From NCBI GenBank assembly GCA_003240625.1, contig QFMX01000007.1, positions 1 to 64,000 on the forward strand: a stretch of 64,000 nucleotides of DNA. The letters are read 5' to 3'. The position numbers and the translations under genes are program-made. The notes under the pieces were generated by a model. That model ran no database searches. It was not told the DNA's origin and saw nothing but the letters and a program-made list of their open reading frames with translations. This DNA is from Sphingomonas taxi (GTDB lineage: Bacteria > Pseudomonadota > Alphaproteobacteria > Sphingomonadales > Sphingomonadaceae). This document shows, in pieces, positions 1-6,834 of this stretch (its first letter is position 1; each line of letters starts with the position of its first letter).

Positions 1-243
1 GCCGCGATCCAGGCGAACTTGAAGGAGACGGTCACTCGGGTGCTGGCGTCGCTCACCCCGCGCGAGGAGCGCGTGCTGCGCATGCGCTTCGGCATCGGCA
101 TGAACACCGATCACACGCTCGAGGAAGTCGGCCAGCAGTTCTCGGTGACCCGCGAGCGCATCCGCCAGATCGAGGCGAAGGCGCTTCGGAAGCTGAAGCA
201 TCCTAGCCGGAGCCGGAAGATGCGGAGCTTCCTCGACCAGTAA
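1..243 (+). CDS. rpoD: RNA polymerase sigma factor RpoD (C-terminal end, partial)
   Basis: Last 80 codons of the primary sigma factor; the gene starts upstream of the window. The visible part is sigma region 4: the LTPREERVLRMRFGIG segment that begins region 4, then a helix-turn-helix around VTRERIRQIEAKALRKL, which binds the -35 element, and the usual ending KMRSFLDQ. The reading frame is open from base 1 and ends at TAA 241-243. An internal TTG at base 19 is not the start. A strong intrinsic terminator follows 24 nt later. Identification is secure from the near-universal region 4 sequence. Confidence 0.97.
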   Translation, partial: AAIQANLKETVTRVLASLTPREERVLRMRFGIGMNTDHTLEEVGQQFSVTRERIRQIEAKALRKLKHPSRSRKMRSFLDQ

Positions 244-266
244 TTGGTTTGAGATGCTCATCTAAC

Positions 267-302
267 AAAGAAGGCCGCGGCGGAAACACCGCGGCCTTCT
301 TT
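267..302 (+). terminator. Intrinsic terminator after rpoD
   Basis: Perfect hairpin with about 14 bp stem (AAAGAAGGCCGCGG pairing with CCGCGGCCTTCTTT) and an 8 nt loop, with T residues at the end of the 3' arm. It lies directly after rpoD. Being symmetrical, with A residues on one side and T on the other, it could also terminate transcription from the minus-strand gene at 381-1139. Confidence 0.9.
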
Positions 303-380
303 ATGCTGCTTGTGATCAATATCGGAATTGGTGTCTAGCGCGCTCCCCAGCGCGACGGGGCAGCGGGCAACAATAATCAG

Positions 381-1139
381 CTACTTCTTCATACTGATTG
401 CAACGCCCGCGAGATATCCGCCAATGTCAGGCATTCCACAGGCTGTCATGATTGCGAGAATCAACGCCGAGGTTGCATAGGCAATAGGGTCATCACGCAG
501 TCCTTTTGCAGCCCGCTTGGCATAACGTGATGCCTGCCTTGCAAGCCCATCGTTAAACGGGTCGAACAGCTTACCTTCATCGGCCGCGAGCAAAATCTCA
601 CCAAGTGCCTGATGGAGTTGGCGCAGAGCTTCAACCGCTGCCACCGTTTCATCTAATAGCGGGCCGCCGTTGTGACTTGGCGCCTCCAATTGAGCGATCA
701 GGTGCTCCAAGGCATTTCGTGCTATTGGGAAAAGGGTCTTTACCGCGTTGACGCGGTCCGCACCTTTAGTTGCTCCAGTCCAGGCGGATGAGTCGTAACC
801 GGGAGGAACGTCACCCGGTTTTCCAAAAAACTCTGTTCGCTCAGCGGTCGCTAAAGCGCCTTCGAATTGCTTTCTAACTTCACCCCGTCGCGGCTCCCAC
901 TGAGGCGAAAAGCTTTTAAAGGTAGGCCACAGGCTACCAAGATCGCGATGGCGTATGACAAAAGTTGGAATGACATCAGAGTACGTGGGATCTTCGAGCA
1001 ATATTCGTCGGAGTTCTTGATACTCTTGATCTAGCTCCGGCCCTCGAGCGCCTTCAGCAGCCTCGAGCAAGATACCTTGCAACCGCAATATCGCATCTAA
1101 ATCAGTCTCGAATTGAGTGTCAGCAAGAGCAAGAGGCAT
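381..1139 (-). CDS. Hypothetical protein with C-terminal membrane segment, possible defence-type orphan
   Basis: 252 residues from the ATG at 1139, chosen because AAGG lies about 10 nt upstream; an in-frame ATG at 1178 is possible. No firm family. The N-terminal half has a pattern (LRRILLEDP then VIRHRDLGSLWPTFK then RR) reminiscent of a short domain I have seen in uncharacterised proteins near abortive-infection genes, but I cannot confirm this without a search. The middle (about residues 125-220) is helical and charged. The last 35 residues contain a hydrophobic stretch (SALILAIMTACG and YLAGVAI), so the protein probably anchors in the membrane by its C terminus. The gene is alone, on the opposite strand to rpoD and rluE, and is clearly less GC-rich than its neighbours, which suggests horizontal transfer. 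A soluble domain plus membrane tail would fit an abortive-infection effector, but this is inference only. Confidence 0.7.
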   Translation of the reverse strand: MPLALADTQFETDLDAILRLQGILLEAAEGARGPELDQEYQELRRILLEDPTYSDVIPTFVIRHRDLGSLWPTFKSFSPQWEPRRGEVRKQFEGALATAERTEFFGKPGDVPPGYDSSAWTGATKGADRVNAVKTLFPIARNALEHLIAQLEAPSHNGGPLLDETVAAVEALRQLHQALGEILLAADEGKLFDPFNDGLARQASRYAKRAAKGLRDDPIAYATSALILAIMTACGMPDIGGYLAGVAISMKK

Positions 1140-1272
1140 TTGAGAACCTTTGCGTGTTTCACCGCGTACCGCAATCAACAGAAGCGCTTCGGTTTAAAAA
1201 GTTCAGCACCTTTTGTACGCGTCCACCGTCTCGACGTATGCATCGGTGACCTTCTCACGCGGCGACGGCCTC

Positions 1273-1408
1273 AAACAATCCTCCCCCGCCAGGGGGAGGT
1301 GGCGCCGAAGGTGACGGAGGGGGAGGATACGCGACAGCGGTTACCCTTTCCTCCCCCTCCGTCTGGCAAAGTGCCAGCCACCTCCCCCTGGCGGGGGGAG
1401 GATTGTTT
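1273..1408. repeat. Inverted repeat, family D (CCTCCCCC type)
   Basis: Two arms of roughly 50 bp in opposite orientation, each with a CTCCCCC...GGGGGAGG hairpin followed by a GTGGCGCCGAAGG...ACGGAGG stretch. The outer 24 bases match on both sides apart from one extra G. It occupies the gap between the orphan gene and rluE. The same family occurs at 26160-26285 and 49897-50022. Confidence 0.85.
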
Positions 1409-1460
1409 GGCTTCGACGATCGTGAATGACGGATCGCCCTGCCGGCACTCCGACCTTCTG

Positions 1461-1572
1461 ATCCTCCCCTGTAAGGGGAGGTGGCGCGAAGCGACGGAGG
1501 GGTGTCGCCCTATCGTGAGCGGGTCACCCCTCCGTCAGCGCTCCGCACTGCCACCTCCCCTTGCAGGGGAGG
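1461..1572. repeat. Inverted repeat, family D variant
   Basis: Second paired repeat in the same gap. The arms start with CCTCCCCTGTAAGGGGAGG and end with CCTCCCCTTGCAGGGGAGG, with GACGGAGGGGTG and its complement inside. It ends 45 nt before the rluE start, so the rluE promoter or leader must lie in or beside it. With the copy at 1273-1408 it fills most of the 477 bp gap 1140-1616; nothing else is visible there. Confidence 0.8.
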
Positions 1573-1616
1573 AATTACGGTCGAACCCGATCGACAATCC
1601 CTCTAAAGCCCCCGCC

Positions 1617-2156
1617 ATGCCCCGGGTAATCCTGTTCAACAAACCGTACGACGTGCTCAGCCAGTTCACCGACGTGAACAGTCCGACCCCGCGCGCGACG
1701 CTGTCGCAGTTCGTCGATGTGCCGGGCGTCTATCCGGCGGGGCGGCTCGACCGCGATAGCGAAGGGCTGTTGCTGCTGACCGACGACGGTCGCCTCCAGG
1801 CGCGGATCGCGGACCCGAAGTTCAAGCTGCCGAAAACCTATCTCGTGCAGGTCGAGGGCGATGCCGATCCCGCCGCGCTCGACCGGTTGCGACAGGGCGT
1901 CGTGCTGAAGGACGGCCCTGCCCGCGCCGACGTCGAGCGGATCGACGCGCCCGACCTCTGGCCGCGCGTGCCGCCGATCCGGGTCCGCGCGAGCATCCCC
2001 GATTGCTGGCTGAAGATAACCATCCGCGAAGGCCGCAACAGGCAAGTCCGCCGCATGACCGCCGCGATCGACCACCCCACGCTGCGGCTGGTCCGGTGGA
2101 GCATCGGGGACTGGACCTTGGCGGGTCTGGCGCCGGGGACATGGCGCGACGCCTGA
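1617..2156 (+). CDS. rluE: 23S rRNA pseudouridine synthase, RluE-like
   Basis: 179 residues. Converts one uridine of 23S rRNA to pseudouridine (U2457 in E. coli). The start is ATG 1617, which gives the family N terminus MPRVILFNKPYDVLSQFTD; the frame is open further upstream only through the repeats. The catalytic motif GRLDRDSEGLLLLTDDG places the nucleophilic Asp at residue 45. Further family motifs are KTYLVQVEG, RVPPIR (the insertion that marks RluE), SWLKI-like WLKITIREGRNRQVRRM and the ending LAPGTWRD. It is a compact RsuA/RluE member without an N-terminal S4 domain, as in other RluE proteins. It stands alone between repeat arrays, with no operon partner. Confidence 0.93.
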   Translation: MPRVILFNKPYDVLSQFTDVNSPTPRATLSQFVDVPGVYPAGRLDRDSEGLLLLTDDGRLQARIADPKFKLPKTYLVQVEGDADPAALDRLRQGVVLKDGPARADVERIDAPDLWPRVPPIRVRASIPDCWLKITIREGRNRQVRRMTAAIDHPTLRLVRWSIGDWTLAGLAPGTWRDA

Positions 2157-2277
2157 CGGGCGGTCGAGGCGAGCCGACGGGCGCCTACGAGGCCGCTGAG
2201 GCGCGTAAGCCCCGCCGAGACATGCCCTTCGGACGACAGCGTTCGTGACGACAAGCGAAACGCCTCCCACCCCCCCA

Positions 2278-2361
2278 CCGTCATCCTGACGAAAGTCAGG
2301 ATCCAGAGCCAAGCAGCGCGGCGTTCCTGACCCTGGGTCCTGACTTTCGTCAGGATGACGG
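2278..2361. repeat. Inverted repeat, family A (CCGTCATCCTGACG type)
   Basis: Arms CCGTCATCCTGACGAAAGTC and GACTTTCGTCAGGATGACGG flank a variable middle with a second match (GGATCCAGAG against CCCTGGGTCC). Total about 84 bp. Other copies: 23381-23464, 29386-29468, 56141-56223. Confidence 0.9.
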
Positions 2362-2470
2362 AGAAGGGAGGACTCCGGACCACAATTCGTCATTCCCGCG
2401 GAGGCGGGAACCCATATCGGCAGGTCCCGATACTCACCGCAACGCCTCGGGCCGGAAGACAGAAGGGATC

Positions 2471-2563
2471 GTTCACGCGAAGGCGCAAAGGCGCGAAGAG
2501 AAGTGGCATCTTTAGCCCAGCCCGCCCTGCCCTCTCTTCGCGCCTTTGCGCCTTTGCGTGAAC
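2471..2563. repeat. Inverted repeat, family G (CGCGAAGGCGCAAAGGCG type)
   Basis: Arms begin GTTCACGCGAAGGCGCAAAG and end CTTTGCGCCTTTGCGTGAAC, about 32 bp each with a 28 bp spacer. The arms are themselves made of short CGAAGGCG-like units. A larger nested relative lies at 60192-60455. Confidence 0.85.
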
Positions 2564-2740
2564 CCAATCTTATAGCGACCGCGCCGCATCGCCCGCGCAG
2601 CCTCGCCAAGCCCAAAAAACACCGTCGCGCAACGCGATCACGAGCCTCCGAGGATATGGATCCCCGCCGGCGCGGGGATGACGAAACGGCGATGACGAGA
2701 CGGGTGGATGACGAGACGGGTGGACGAGAACCGACACGAA

Positions 2741-2888
2741 CTCCCTCCCCTTCAGGGGAGGGTCGGGGTGGGGCAGTGCCGCGCAAGCCGCCCCCCCGCA
2801 TTGGCCGCGCCCTCGCCGCGCACATACTCACGGCGCCCGCCTGCTTGGAAAGCCCCACCCCCGGCCCCTCCCCTGAAGGGGAGGGGTG
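2741..2888. repeat. Inverted repeat, family F (CTCCCCTTCAGGGGAG type)
   Basis: Each arm carries a CTCCCCTTCAGGGGAG hairpin next to GGGTCGGGGTGGGG or its complement. Arms are separated by about 80 bp. A related copy is at 33138-33247. Confidence 0.8.
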
Positions 2889-3128
2889 AAGCAAACGCCG
2901 TCCTACACGCCGGATAGCGCGCAGCGTCACCGGATGTCCGCCCCCTGCCCCCTATGGACCGCATCCTCGCCCGCTCCGAAACACAGGCGCGCGGGGGGAT
3001 TGCAGCGGGGACGTAGCGTGAACTTCGTGCACTTCCGCGCGCCGCAAGCCCCGCGCGACTCTCCCCCCGCGCAGCCGCATCACGCCGCCCCCGACGATGG
3101 TTCGACGTGGACCAAGGCCCCGGACACG

Positions 3129-3163
3129 AAAAAGGGCGCGGGGACCATCGCCCCCGCGCCCTT
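3129..3163 (-). terminator. Intrinsic terminator after rplS
   Basis: Read on the minus strand: AAGGGCGCGGGGG, short loop, CCCCGCGCCCTT followed by TTTTC. It starts 23 nt after the rplS stop codon and closes the trmD-rplS transcript. Confidence 0.9.
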
Positions 3164-3185
3164 CCTCAACTCCAGCAGGAACCGA

Positions 3186-3578
3186 TTACTCGGCGGCTGC
3201 GGTGCCCTTTGCAGGGCGCATGTCGCGGCGCTCGGCGATACGGGCTGCCTTGCCGGTGCGGCCACGCAGGTAATACAGCTTGGCGCGACGCACGGCGCCC
3301 TTGCGGACGACTTCGATCGAATCGACGTTCGGCGAGTAGAGCGGGAAGACGCGCTCGACGCCCTCGCCGAAGCTCATCTTACGCACGGTGAAGTTCGAGC
3401 CCATGCCCTTGTTAGAGCGCGCGATGCACACGCCCTCGTAGTTCTGAATACGCGTGCGCTCGCCTTCGACGACCTTCACGCCGACCTTCAGCGTATCGCC
3501 AGGGCGGAAATCGGGGATCGTCTTGTTGGCCAGGAACCTCGCGATGTTCTCGGCTTCGATCGTCTGCAACAGGTTCAT
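3186..3578 (-). CDS. rplS: 50S ribosomal protein L19
   Basis: 130 residues. Component of the large ribosomal subunit, located at the interface with the 30S subunit. The sequence begins MNLLQTIEAENIARFL and has the L19 signatures FRPGDTLKVGVKVVEG, RIQNYEGVCIAR and VFPLYSPNVDSIEVVRKG, followed by the short basic/alanine tail common in alphaproteobacteria. Its ATG overlaps the trmD stop by 4 nt (3575-3578), so the two are translationally coupled. In this window the pair has been separated from rpsP-rimM by an insertion (4303-5941) and is preceded directly by vapC. A terminator follows. Confidence 0.97.
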   Translation of the reverse strand: MNLLQTIEAENIARFLANKTIPDFRPGDTLKVGVKVVEGERTRIQNYEGVCIARSNKGMGSNFTVRKMSFGEGVERVFPLYSPNVDSIEVVRKGAVRRAKLYYLRGRTGKAARIAERRDMRPAKGTAAAE

Positions 3579-4306
3579 GTCTCGTCCTCGTGTCGCTGCG
3601 CGCCAGAGGGCGACTGGACCCGAGCACCCTCATGGCGCTCCCAAAGGTCCGGTCGCCGTGACCGTGTATCGATCTCCGCACGGCGTTTGCGCCATGCCGC
3701 GATCTTCGCATGATCCCCCGATCGCAGCACCTGCGGGATCGTGCGCCCTTCCCATATCTGAGGTCGGGTATAGTGCGGATATTCGAGCAGCCCCGTTTCG
3801 AAGCTCTCGTCATCCCCACTAGAAGCCGCGCCCATTACGCCGGGCAGCAGCCGAATGCAAGCATCGAGCAGCACCAGCGCCCCCATCTCGCCGCCCGACA
3901 GGATGTAGTCGCCGATCGAGACTTCCTCGATATCGCGCGCCTCGAACAGCCGCTCGTCGAAGCCTTCGAAGCGGCCGCAGAGGATAGTGACGCCGGGGCC
4001 TTTGGCGAGTTCGCGCACCCGCTCCTGAGTGAGCGGCTTTCCCCGAGGCGTCATGGCCAGCACCGGCCGCCCATCCGCAACGCTGTCGATCGCCGAAGCC
4101 ACCACGTCGGCCCGCAGCACCATCCCGGCCCCGCCCCCCGCCGGCGTGTCATCCACCGACTTATGCTTATCCGTTGCAAAGTCCCGGATCTGCACCGGCG
4201 AGCAGGACCACCGCCCCTCCCCCAGCGCCCGCCCGGCAAGCGACGTCCCCAGCGGCCCGGGAAACATCTCCGGATACAGCGTCAATATCGTGGCAGCGAA
4301 AGTCAC
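3575..4306 (-). CDS. trmD: tRNA (guanine37-N1)-methyltransferase TrmD
   Basis: 243 residues. Methylates G37 of tRNAs with SAM and so prevents +1 frameshifts; essential in most bacteria. The SPOUT trefoil-knot region is clear: VTILCGRFEGFDERLFEA and SIGDYILSGGEMGALVLLDA. DDTPAGGGAGMVLR is the usual tRNA/SAM segment, and YPHYTRPQIWEG with VLRSGDHAKIAAWR form the C-terminal domain. I start it at GTG 4306, which forms a GTGA overlap with the vapC stop and gives the standard N terminus (MTFAATILTLYPEMFPG); a TTG three codons earlier is also in frame. No gap remains for a separate promoter, so expression probably depends on the vapBC transcript or a promoter inside vapC. Confidence 0.95.
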   Translation of the reverse strand: MTFAATILTLYPEMFPGPLGTSLAGRALGEGRWSCSPVQIRDFATDKHKSVDDTPAGGGAGMVLRADVVASAIDSVADGRPVLAMTPRGKPLTQERVRELAKGPGVTILCGRFEGFDERLFEARDIEEVSIGDYILSGGEMGALVLLDACIRLLPGVMGAASSGDDESFETGLLEYPHYTRPQIWEGRTIPQVLRSGDHAKIAAWRKRRAEIDTRSRRPDLWERHEGARVQSPSGAQRHEDET

Positions 4307-4677
4307 AGCGTCCAATTCTCTATGCGAAGGCCCGCCACGTCAGCGAAATCGCGTTCGTTGTTAGTGATCAGGGCCAGTCCAAGCGACAGTGCATGCGCCG
4401 CTATCAACCGATCGAAACTACCGCGCTTGAATGGCAACTGCGCGTACAGCCGAGCCGACAGTTCGTCGAAGGGCAATACCGGCACCCACCGACAGAACGC
4501 ATCAACTACGTGCAGGGCGGGAAGCTTGCCTTGCCAACTGCCGACCGCCAGTTCGGCAAAGACGATCGCCGACATGCCCAGTTCGCCCTCATCGCATTGC
4601 TCGACGCGGTTCCGCAGGACCGGAACGTTACCGCCGAGCAACAGGATACAGATATTGGTGTCGAGCAGATACTTCAT
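4303..4677 (-). CDS. vapC: VapC-type PIN-domain toxin (ribonuclease)
   Basis: 124 residues from ATG 4677, which overlaps the vapB stop (ATGA). PIN-domain proteins of this kind are Mg-dependent endoribonucleases that usually cut tRNA or rRNA and are held inactive by the partner antitoxin. The start MKYLLDTNICI carries the first acidic residue (D of LDTN). FAELAVG supplies the conserved Glu, and SFDRLIAAHAL and LITNNERDF supply the later acidic residues, so the active site looks complete. The 3' end overlaps trmD. Because the module lies inside a conserved ribosomal operon, it is likely an insertion. Its natural RNA target cannot be read from the sequence. Confidence 0.93.
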   Translation of the reverse strand: MKYLLDTNICILLLGGNVPVLRNRVEQCDEGELGMSAIVFAELAVGSWQGKLPALHVVDAFCRWVPVLPFDELSARLYAQLPFKRGSFDRLIAAHALSLGLALITNNERDFADVAGLRIENWTL

Positions 4678-4958
4678 TGCTCGTCGGACCGCCCCGGCCA
4701 CGACGGATCATCCCACGGACGCGGCGAGGGCGCGAAGATCCGGTCTTCACGGTCGATGAGCTTCAATCCAGGGATCGACCCGTAGATGCCGGTAAGATCA
4801 ATCTTTTTAGGCACCGGCGAATAGGGTTCGACGATAAACTTGCCACGGTCTTCGCGCACGGTCATTTCGGCACCTTCCGTGATTCCGAGGGCTTTGGGCA
4901 ACCGCAATGCGACTGAGTTGCCCGACTTGAAGACCTTCGCGCGATATTCCTTGGCCAT
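4674..4958 (-). CDS. vapB: VapB-type antitoxin, AbrB/SpoVT fold
   Basis: 94 residues from ATG 4958 (MAKEYRAKVFKSGNSVALRL); an in-frame ATG at 5009 is less likely because homologous antitoxins start here. The N-terminal 45 residues form the swapped-hairpin AbrB DNA-binding domain (KVFKSGNSVALRLPKALG). The C-terminal half, rich in Pro, Asp and Trp, would wrap and block VapC. Such pairs normally repress their own promoter, which must lie in the 77 bp between this gene and the divergent reductase at 5036. Since trmD-rplS follow without a gap, that control may reach them as well. Confidence 0.92.
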   Translation of the reverse strand: MAKEYRAKVFKSGNSVALRLPKALGITEGAEMTVREDRGKFIVEPYSPVPKKIDLTGIYGSIPGLKLIDREDRIFAPSPRPWDDPSWPGRSDEQ

Positions 4959-5035
4959 TGCCGCCTCCGTATGCACGCGGAGTATATACCGAACTGGCGC
5001 AAGGAACAATTACGCTTGCGAAACGCTCGCGGGGC

Positions 5036-5941
5036 ATGGACGATTGCATCATCATTGGCGCAGGGCCGGCCGGGCTCACCGCGGCGATCTATCTCGCGCG
5101 GTTCCACCTCTCGATCCGGCTGTTCGATTGCGGGAGCAGCCGCGCGGCTCTGATCCCCTGCACGCATAATCATGCCGGGTATCCGGAAGGTATCCGCGGG
5201 ACAGATCTGCTTGCACGCATGCTGGCGCAGGCGGAGAATTATGGAGCGATCCGCGAGGGTGTACGGGTCGACGCGATCGAGGTCGACGACGATGGCTTCA
5301 CGGTGCGACTGGGCGAGCGTCGCGCGCGGGCGCGGAGCGTCCTGCTCGCGACCGGAGTAGTCAATAACCGGCCTGACATGCCCGATGCGATCCATGACGA
5401 GGCGCTGGAAGCCGGGCTCTTCCGCTATTGCCCGATCTGCGACGGTTACGAAGTCACCGACAAGCGCGTCGGGGTGATCGGCACCGGGGACCACGGCATG
5501 CGCGAGGCGCTGTTCCTGCGCGGCTACACCAAGGACGTGACGCTGATCGCGCCCGAGGGTGGCCATGACCTCGATCCCGCATGCGAGGCGGCGCTCGACG
5601 ATGCCGGGATCGTCCGGGTGGGCGGTCCCTGCGGCAATTATGCGATCGAGGGGGACAGGCTCGCGCTCGACACGGTCGAGGGGCGAATGGCGTTCGACAG
5701 CGTCTATCCCGCTTTGGGGTCGGTGATCCGCTCGGAACTGGCCGTCGCGGCGGGTGCGAGCGCGTCCGAGGATGGCTGCCTGGAGGTGGACTCGCACCAG
5801 CGGACGTCGATCCCCGGGCTGTTCGCGGCGGGCGACGTCGTGAAGGGTCTGGACCAGATCAGCCACGCGATGGGCGAGGCCGGCGTCGCCGCCACGACGA
5901 TCCGCAACATGCTTGCCGAACAGCGGCCGCTTCGGCGGTAG
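5036..5941 (+). CDS. Thioredoxin-reductase-like FAD/NAD(P) oxidoreductase with CPIC motif
   Basis: 301 residues from ATG 5036. Class II flavoprotein disulfide reductase family. The FAD-binding motif is at the N terminus (IIGAGPAGLTAAIYLARF), the redox-active pair is CPICDGYE near residue 138, and an NAD(P)-binding loop follows (GVIGTGDHGMREALFL). The final FAD motif is GLFAAGDVVKGLDQISHAMG. It is shorter and more divergent than housekeeping TrxB (which has CATC), so the electron acceptor is not certain; thioredoxin or a peroxiredoxin partner are possibilities. It is transcribed away from vapB across a 77 bp divergent region, and both sit between rimM and trmD, so they may have arrived together. 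Its 3' end faces rimM with repeat 5953-6011 between. Confidence 0.88.
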   Translation: MDDCIIIGAGPAGLTAAIYLARFHLSIRLFDCGSSRAALIPCTHNHAGYPEGIRGTDLLARMLAQAENYGAIREGVRVDAIEVDDDGFTVRLGERRARARSVLLATGVVNNRPDMPDAIHDEALEAGLFRYCPICDGYEVTDKRVGVIGTGDHGMREALFLRGYTKDVTLIAPEGGHDLDPACEAALDDAGIVRVGGPCGNYAIEGDRLALDTVEGRMAFDSVYPALGSVIRSELAVAAGASASEDGCLEVDSHQRTSIPGLFAAGDVVKGLDQISHAMGEAGVAATTIRNMLAEQRPLRR

Positions 5942-5952
5942 TCACTACTCAA

Positions 5953-6011
5953 CTTGTATCCCCGCGAAGGCGGGGACCCAGACTGGGCTCCCGCCTTCGC
6001 GGGAGAACAAG
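5953..6011. repeat. Inverted repeat, family B (59 bp hairpin pair)
   Basis: Compact copy: CTTGTATCCCCGCG ... CGCGGGAGAACAAG, with CCAGACTGGG at its centre. It fills the gap between the convergent reductase gene and rimM and ends 2 nt before the rimM stop codon, so it may act as a two-way terminator. Other copies: 11007-11086 (looser), 28206-28264 (inside a gene), 43294-43351. Confidence 0.9.
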
Positions 6012-6013
6012 AC

Positions 6014-6580
6014 TTAATCGGCGGCGAACGAGGCCTCTACGACGAGCCGGTCGGCATCCCACTCGGGCACTGCTTCAACGCGCATCGGTACCATGAAGCG
6101 TTTGCCCGGCTTGTCGTCCACCGGAAGGCGTTCGATCTCGATCACGTCGCCCGCGCCGAAATTGTCGATCGCGACGACACGGCCAATTGCCTCGCCATCC
6201 GTCGACACGACGTCGAGCCCGATAACGTCGGTGTGATAATATTCGCCATCCTCAAGCGGCGGCAACGATGCGCGCGGCACAGTCAGCTCGGTACCGCGCA
6301 TCGCCTCGGCAGCGTTACGATCGGCGACCTCGGCGAAGCGCGCGATCATGCCGTTGTTGCCGCTGCGCGCGGACTTCAGCAACAGCGCGCCGTTGTTGAA
6401 GCTTTTATAGCTTCCGAAATTCTCGGCGAAGACCTTGAGCCGCACTTCGCCACCGATGCCGTGCGCACCGATGACGACGGCGAGCGTCACTTCATCCTTG
6501 CGCGGAGCCTTCATCGCGGCCGGGGGTGTCGTCGGAGCCTTCGGCGGGGTCGTCGGCGGAGACGCCTTGGTTGGTGGCAT
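6014..6580 (-). CDS. rimM: Ribosome maturation factor RimM
   Basis: 188 residues. Assists late 30S assembly by binding S19 and the 16S head region. The RimM core starts at about residue 30 (VTLAVVIGAHGIGGEVRLKVF) and contains LTVPRASLPPLEDGEYYHTDVIGLDV, then the PRC-barrel part with FGAGDVIEI and the ending PVDDKPGKRFMVPM. The start is uncertain. ATG 6580 has GAGG 9 nt upstream and adds a Pro/Thr/Ala-rich leader of about 22 residues; ATG 6514 would give a standard-length protein. It belongs to the ffh-rpsP-rimM side of the split operon, and the usual next gene trmD is now 1.7 kb away. Confidence 0.95.
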   Translation of the reverse strand: MPPTKASPPTTPPKAPTTPPAAMKAPRKDEVTLAVVIGAHGIGGEVRLKVFAENFGSYKSFNNGALLLKSARSGNNGMIARFAEVADRNAAEAMRGTELTVPRASLPPLEDGEYYHTDVIGLDVVSTDGEAIGRVVAIDNFGAGDVIEIERLPVDDKPGKRFMVPMRVEAVPEWDADRLVVEASFAAD

Positions 6581-6635
6581 CTTCGATGTCCTCGGGTGCG
6601 GGGGCTGTGCGGGGGTCGGATTCGGGGGCCATCAT
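6492..6635 (-). CDS. Possible small acidic protein overlapping the rimM start
   Basis: 47-codon frame starting at a double ATG (6635/6632) with a good AAAGGAG just upstream, reading MMAPESDPRTAPAPEDIED and ending inside rimM in another frame. The product would be short, acidic and Pro/Ala rich with no known domain. It may be a real small protein, a leader coupled to rimM translation, or chance. Kept at low confidence because the ribosome-binding site is better than that of rimM itself. Confidence 0.25.
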   Translation of the reverse strand: MMAPESDPRTAPAPEDIEDATNQGVSADDPAEGSDDTPGRDEGSAQG

Positions 6636-6712
6636 GCGCTCCTTTTCGGGGGTACCGATGAAGAACGCACGAACGGCGGATCGGGTGCGGAGCGCGTCCG
6701 CTATACCCTCGT

Positions 6713-6794
6713 CGTCATCCGGGACTCGATCCCGGTTCAGGGTCACGAACGTTGCCGCTCTTGGCTCTGGGTCCCAGCGTTCGCTGGGATGACG
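6713..6794. repeat. Inverted repeat between rpsP and rimM (family A-like)
   Basis: Arms around CGTCATCCGGGACTCGATCC and CCCAGCGTTCGCTGGGATGACGG frame a CAGGG...CTCTGGG middle. The arms are less alike than in other copies. It lies in the 254 bp gap between two genes of one operon, so it could modulate read-through into rimM. Confidence 0.7.
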
Positions 6795-6834
6795 GAACAA
6801 GGGCGGCCGATACGATACCGACCGCCCCCGGATC

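Larger units (their letters stand above)
2157..3128. other. About 970 bp without a credible gene; holds a set of inverted repeats
   Basis: Several long frames cross this stretch on both strands, but their translations are low-complexity Arg/Pro/Ala text that follows the repeats, and none has a recognisable domain. It contains repeat copies at 2278-2361, 2471-2563 and 2741-2888, a lone half of family B near 2390-2411 (CATTCCCGCGGAGGCGGGAA) and another near 2655-2680. From 2890 to 3128 I see nothing beyond GC-rich filler. Confidence 0.7.

Noticed and set aside
1273..1572. Repeats considered as a CRISPR array
   Set aside because: There are only paired inverted arms, no regular direct repeats with spacers and no cas genes anywhere in the window.
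2886..3713. 275-codon plus-strand frame across the rplS terminator
   Set aside because: It covers rplS in antisense and the terminator; no recognisable product.
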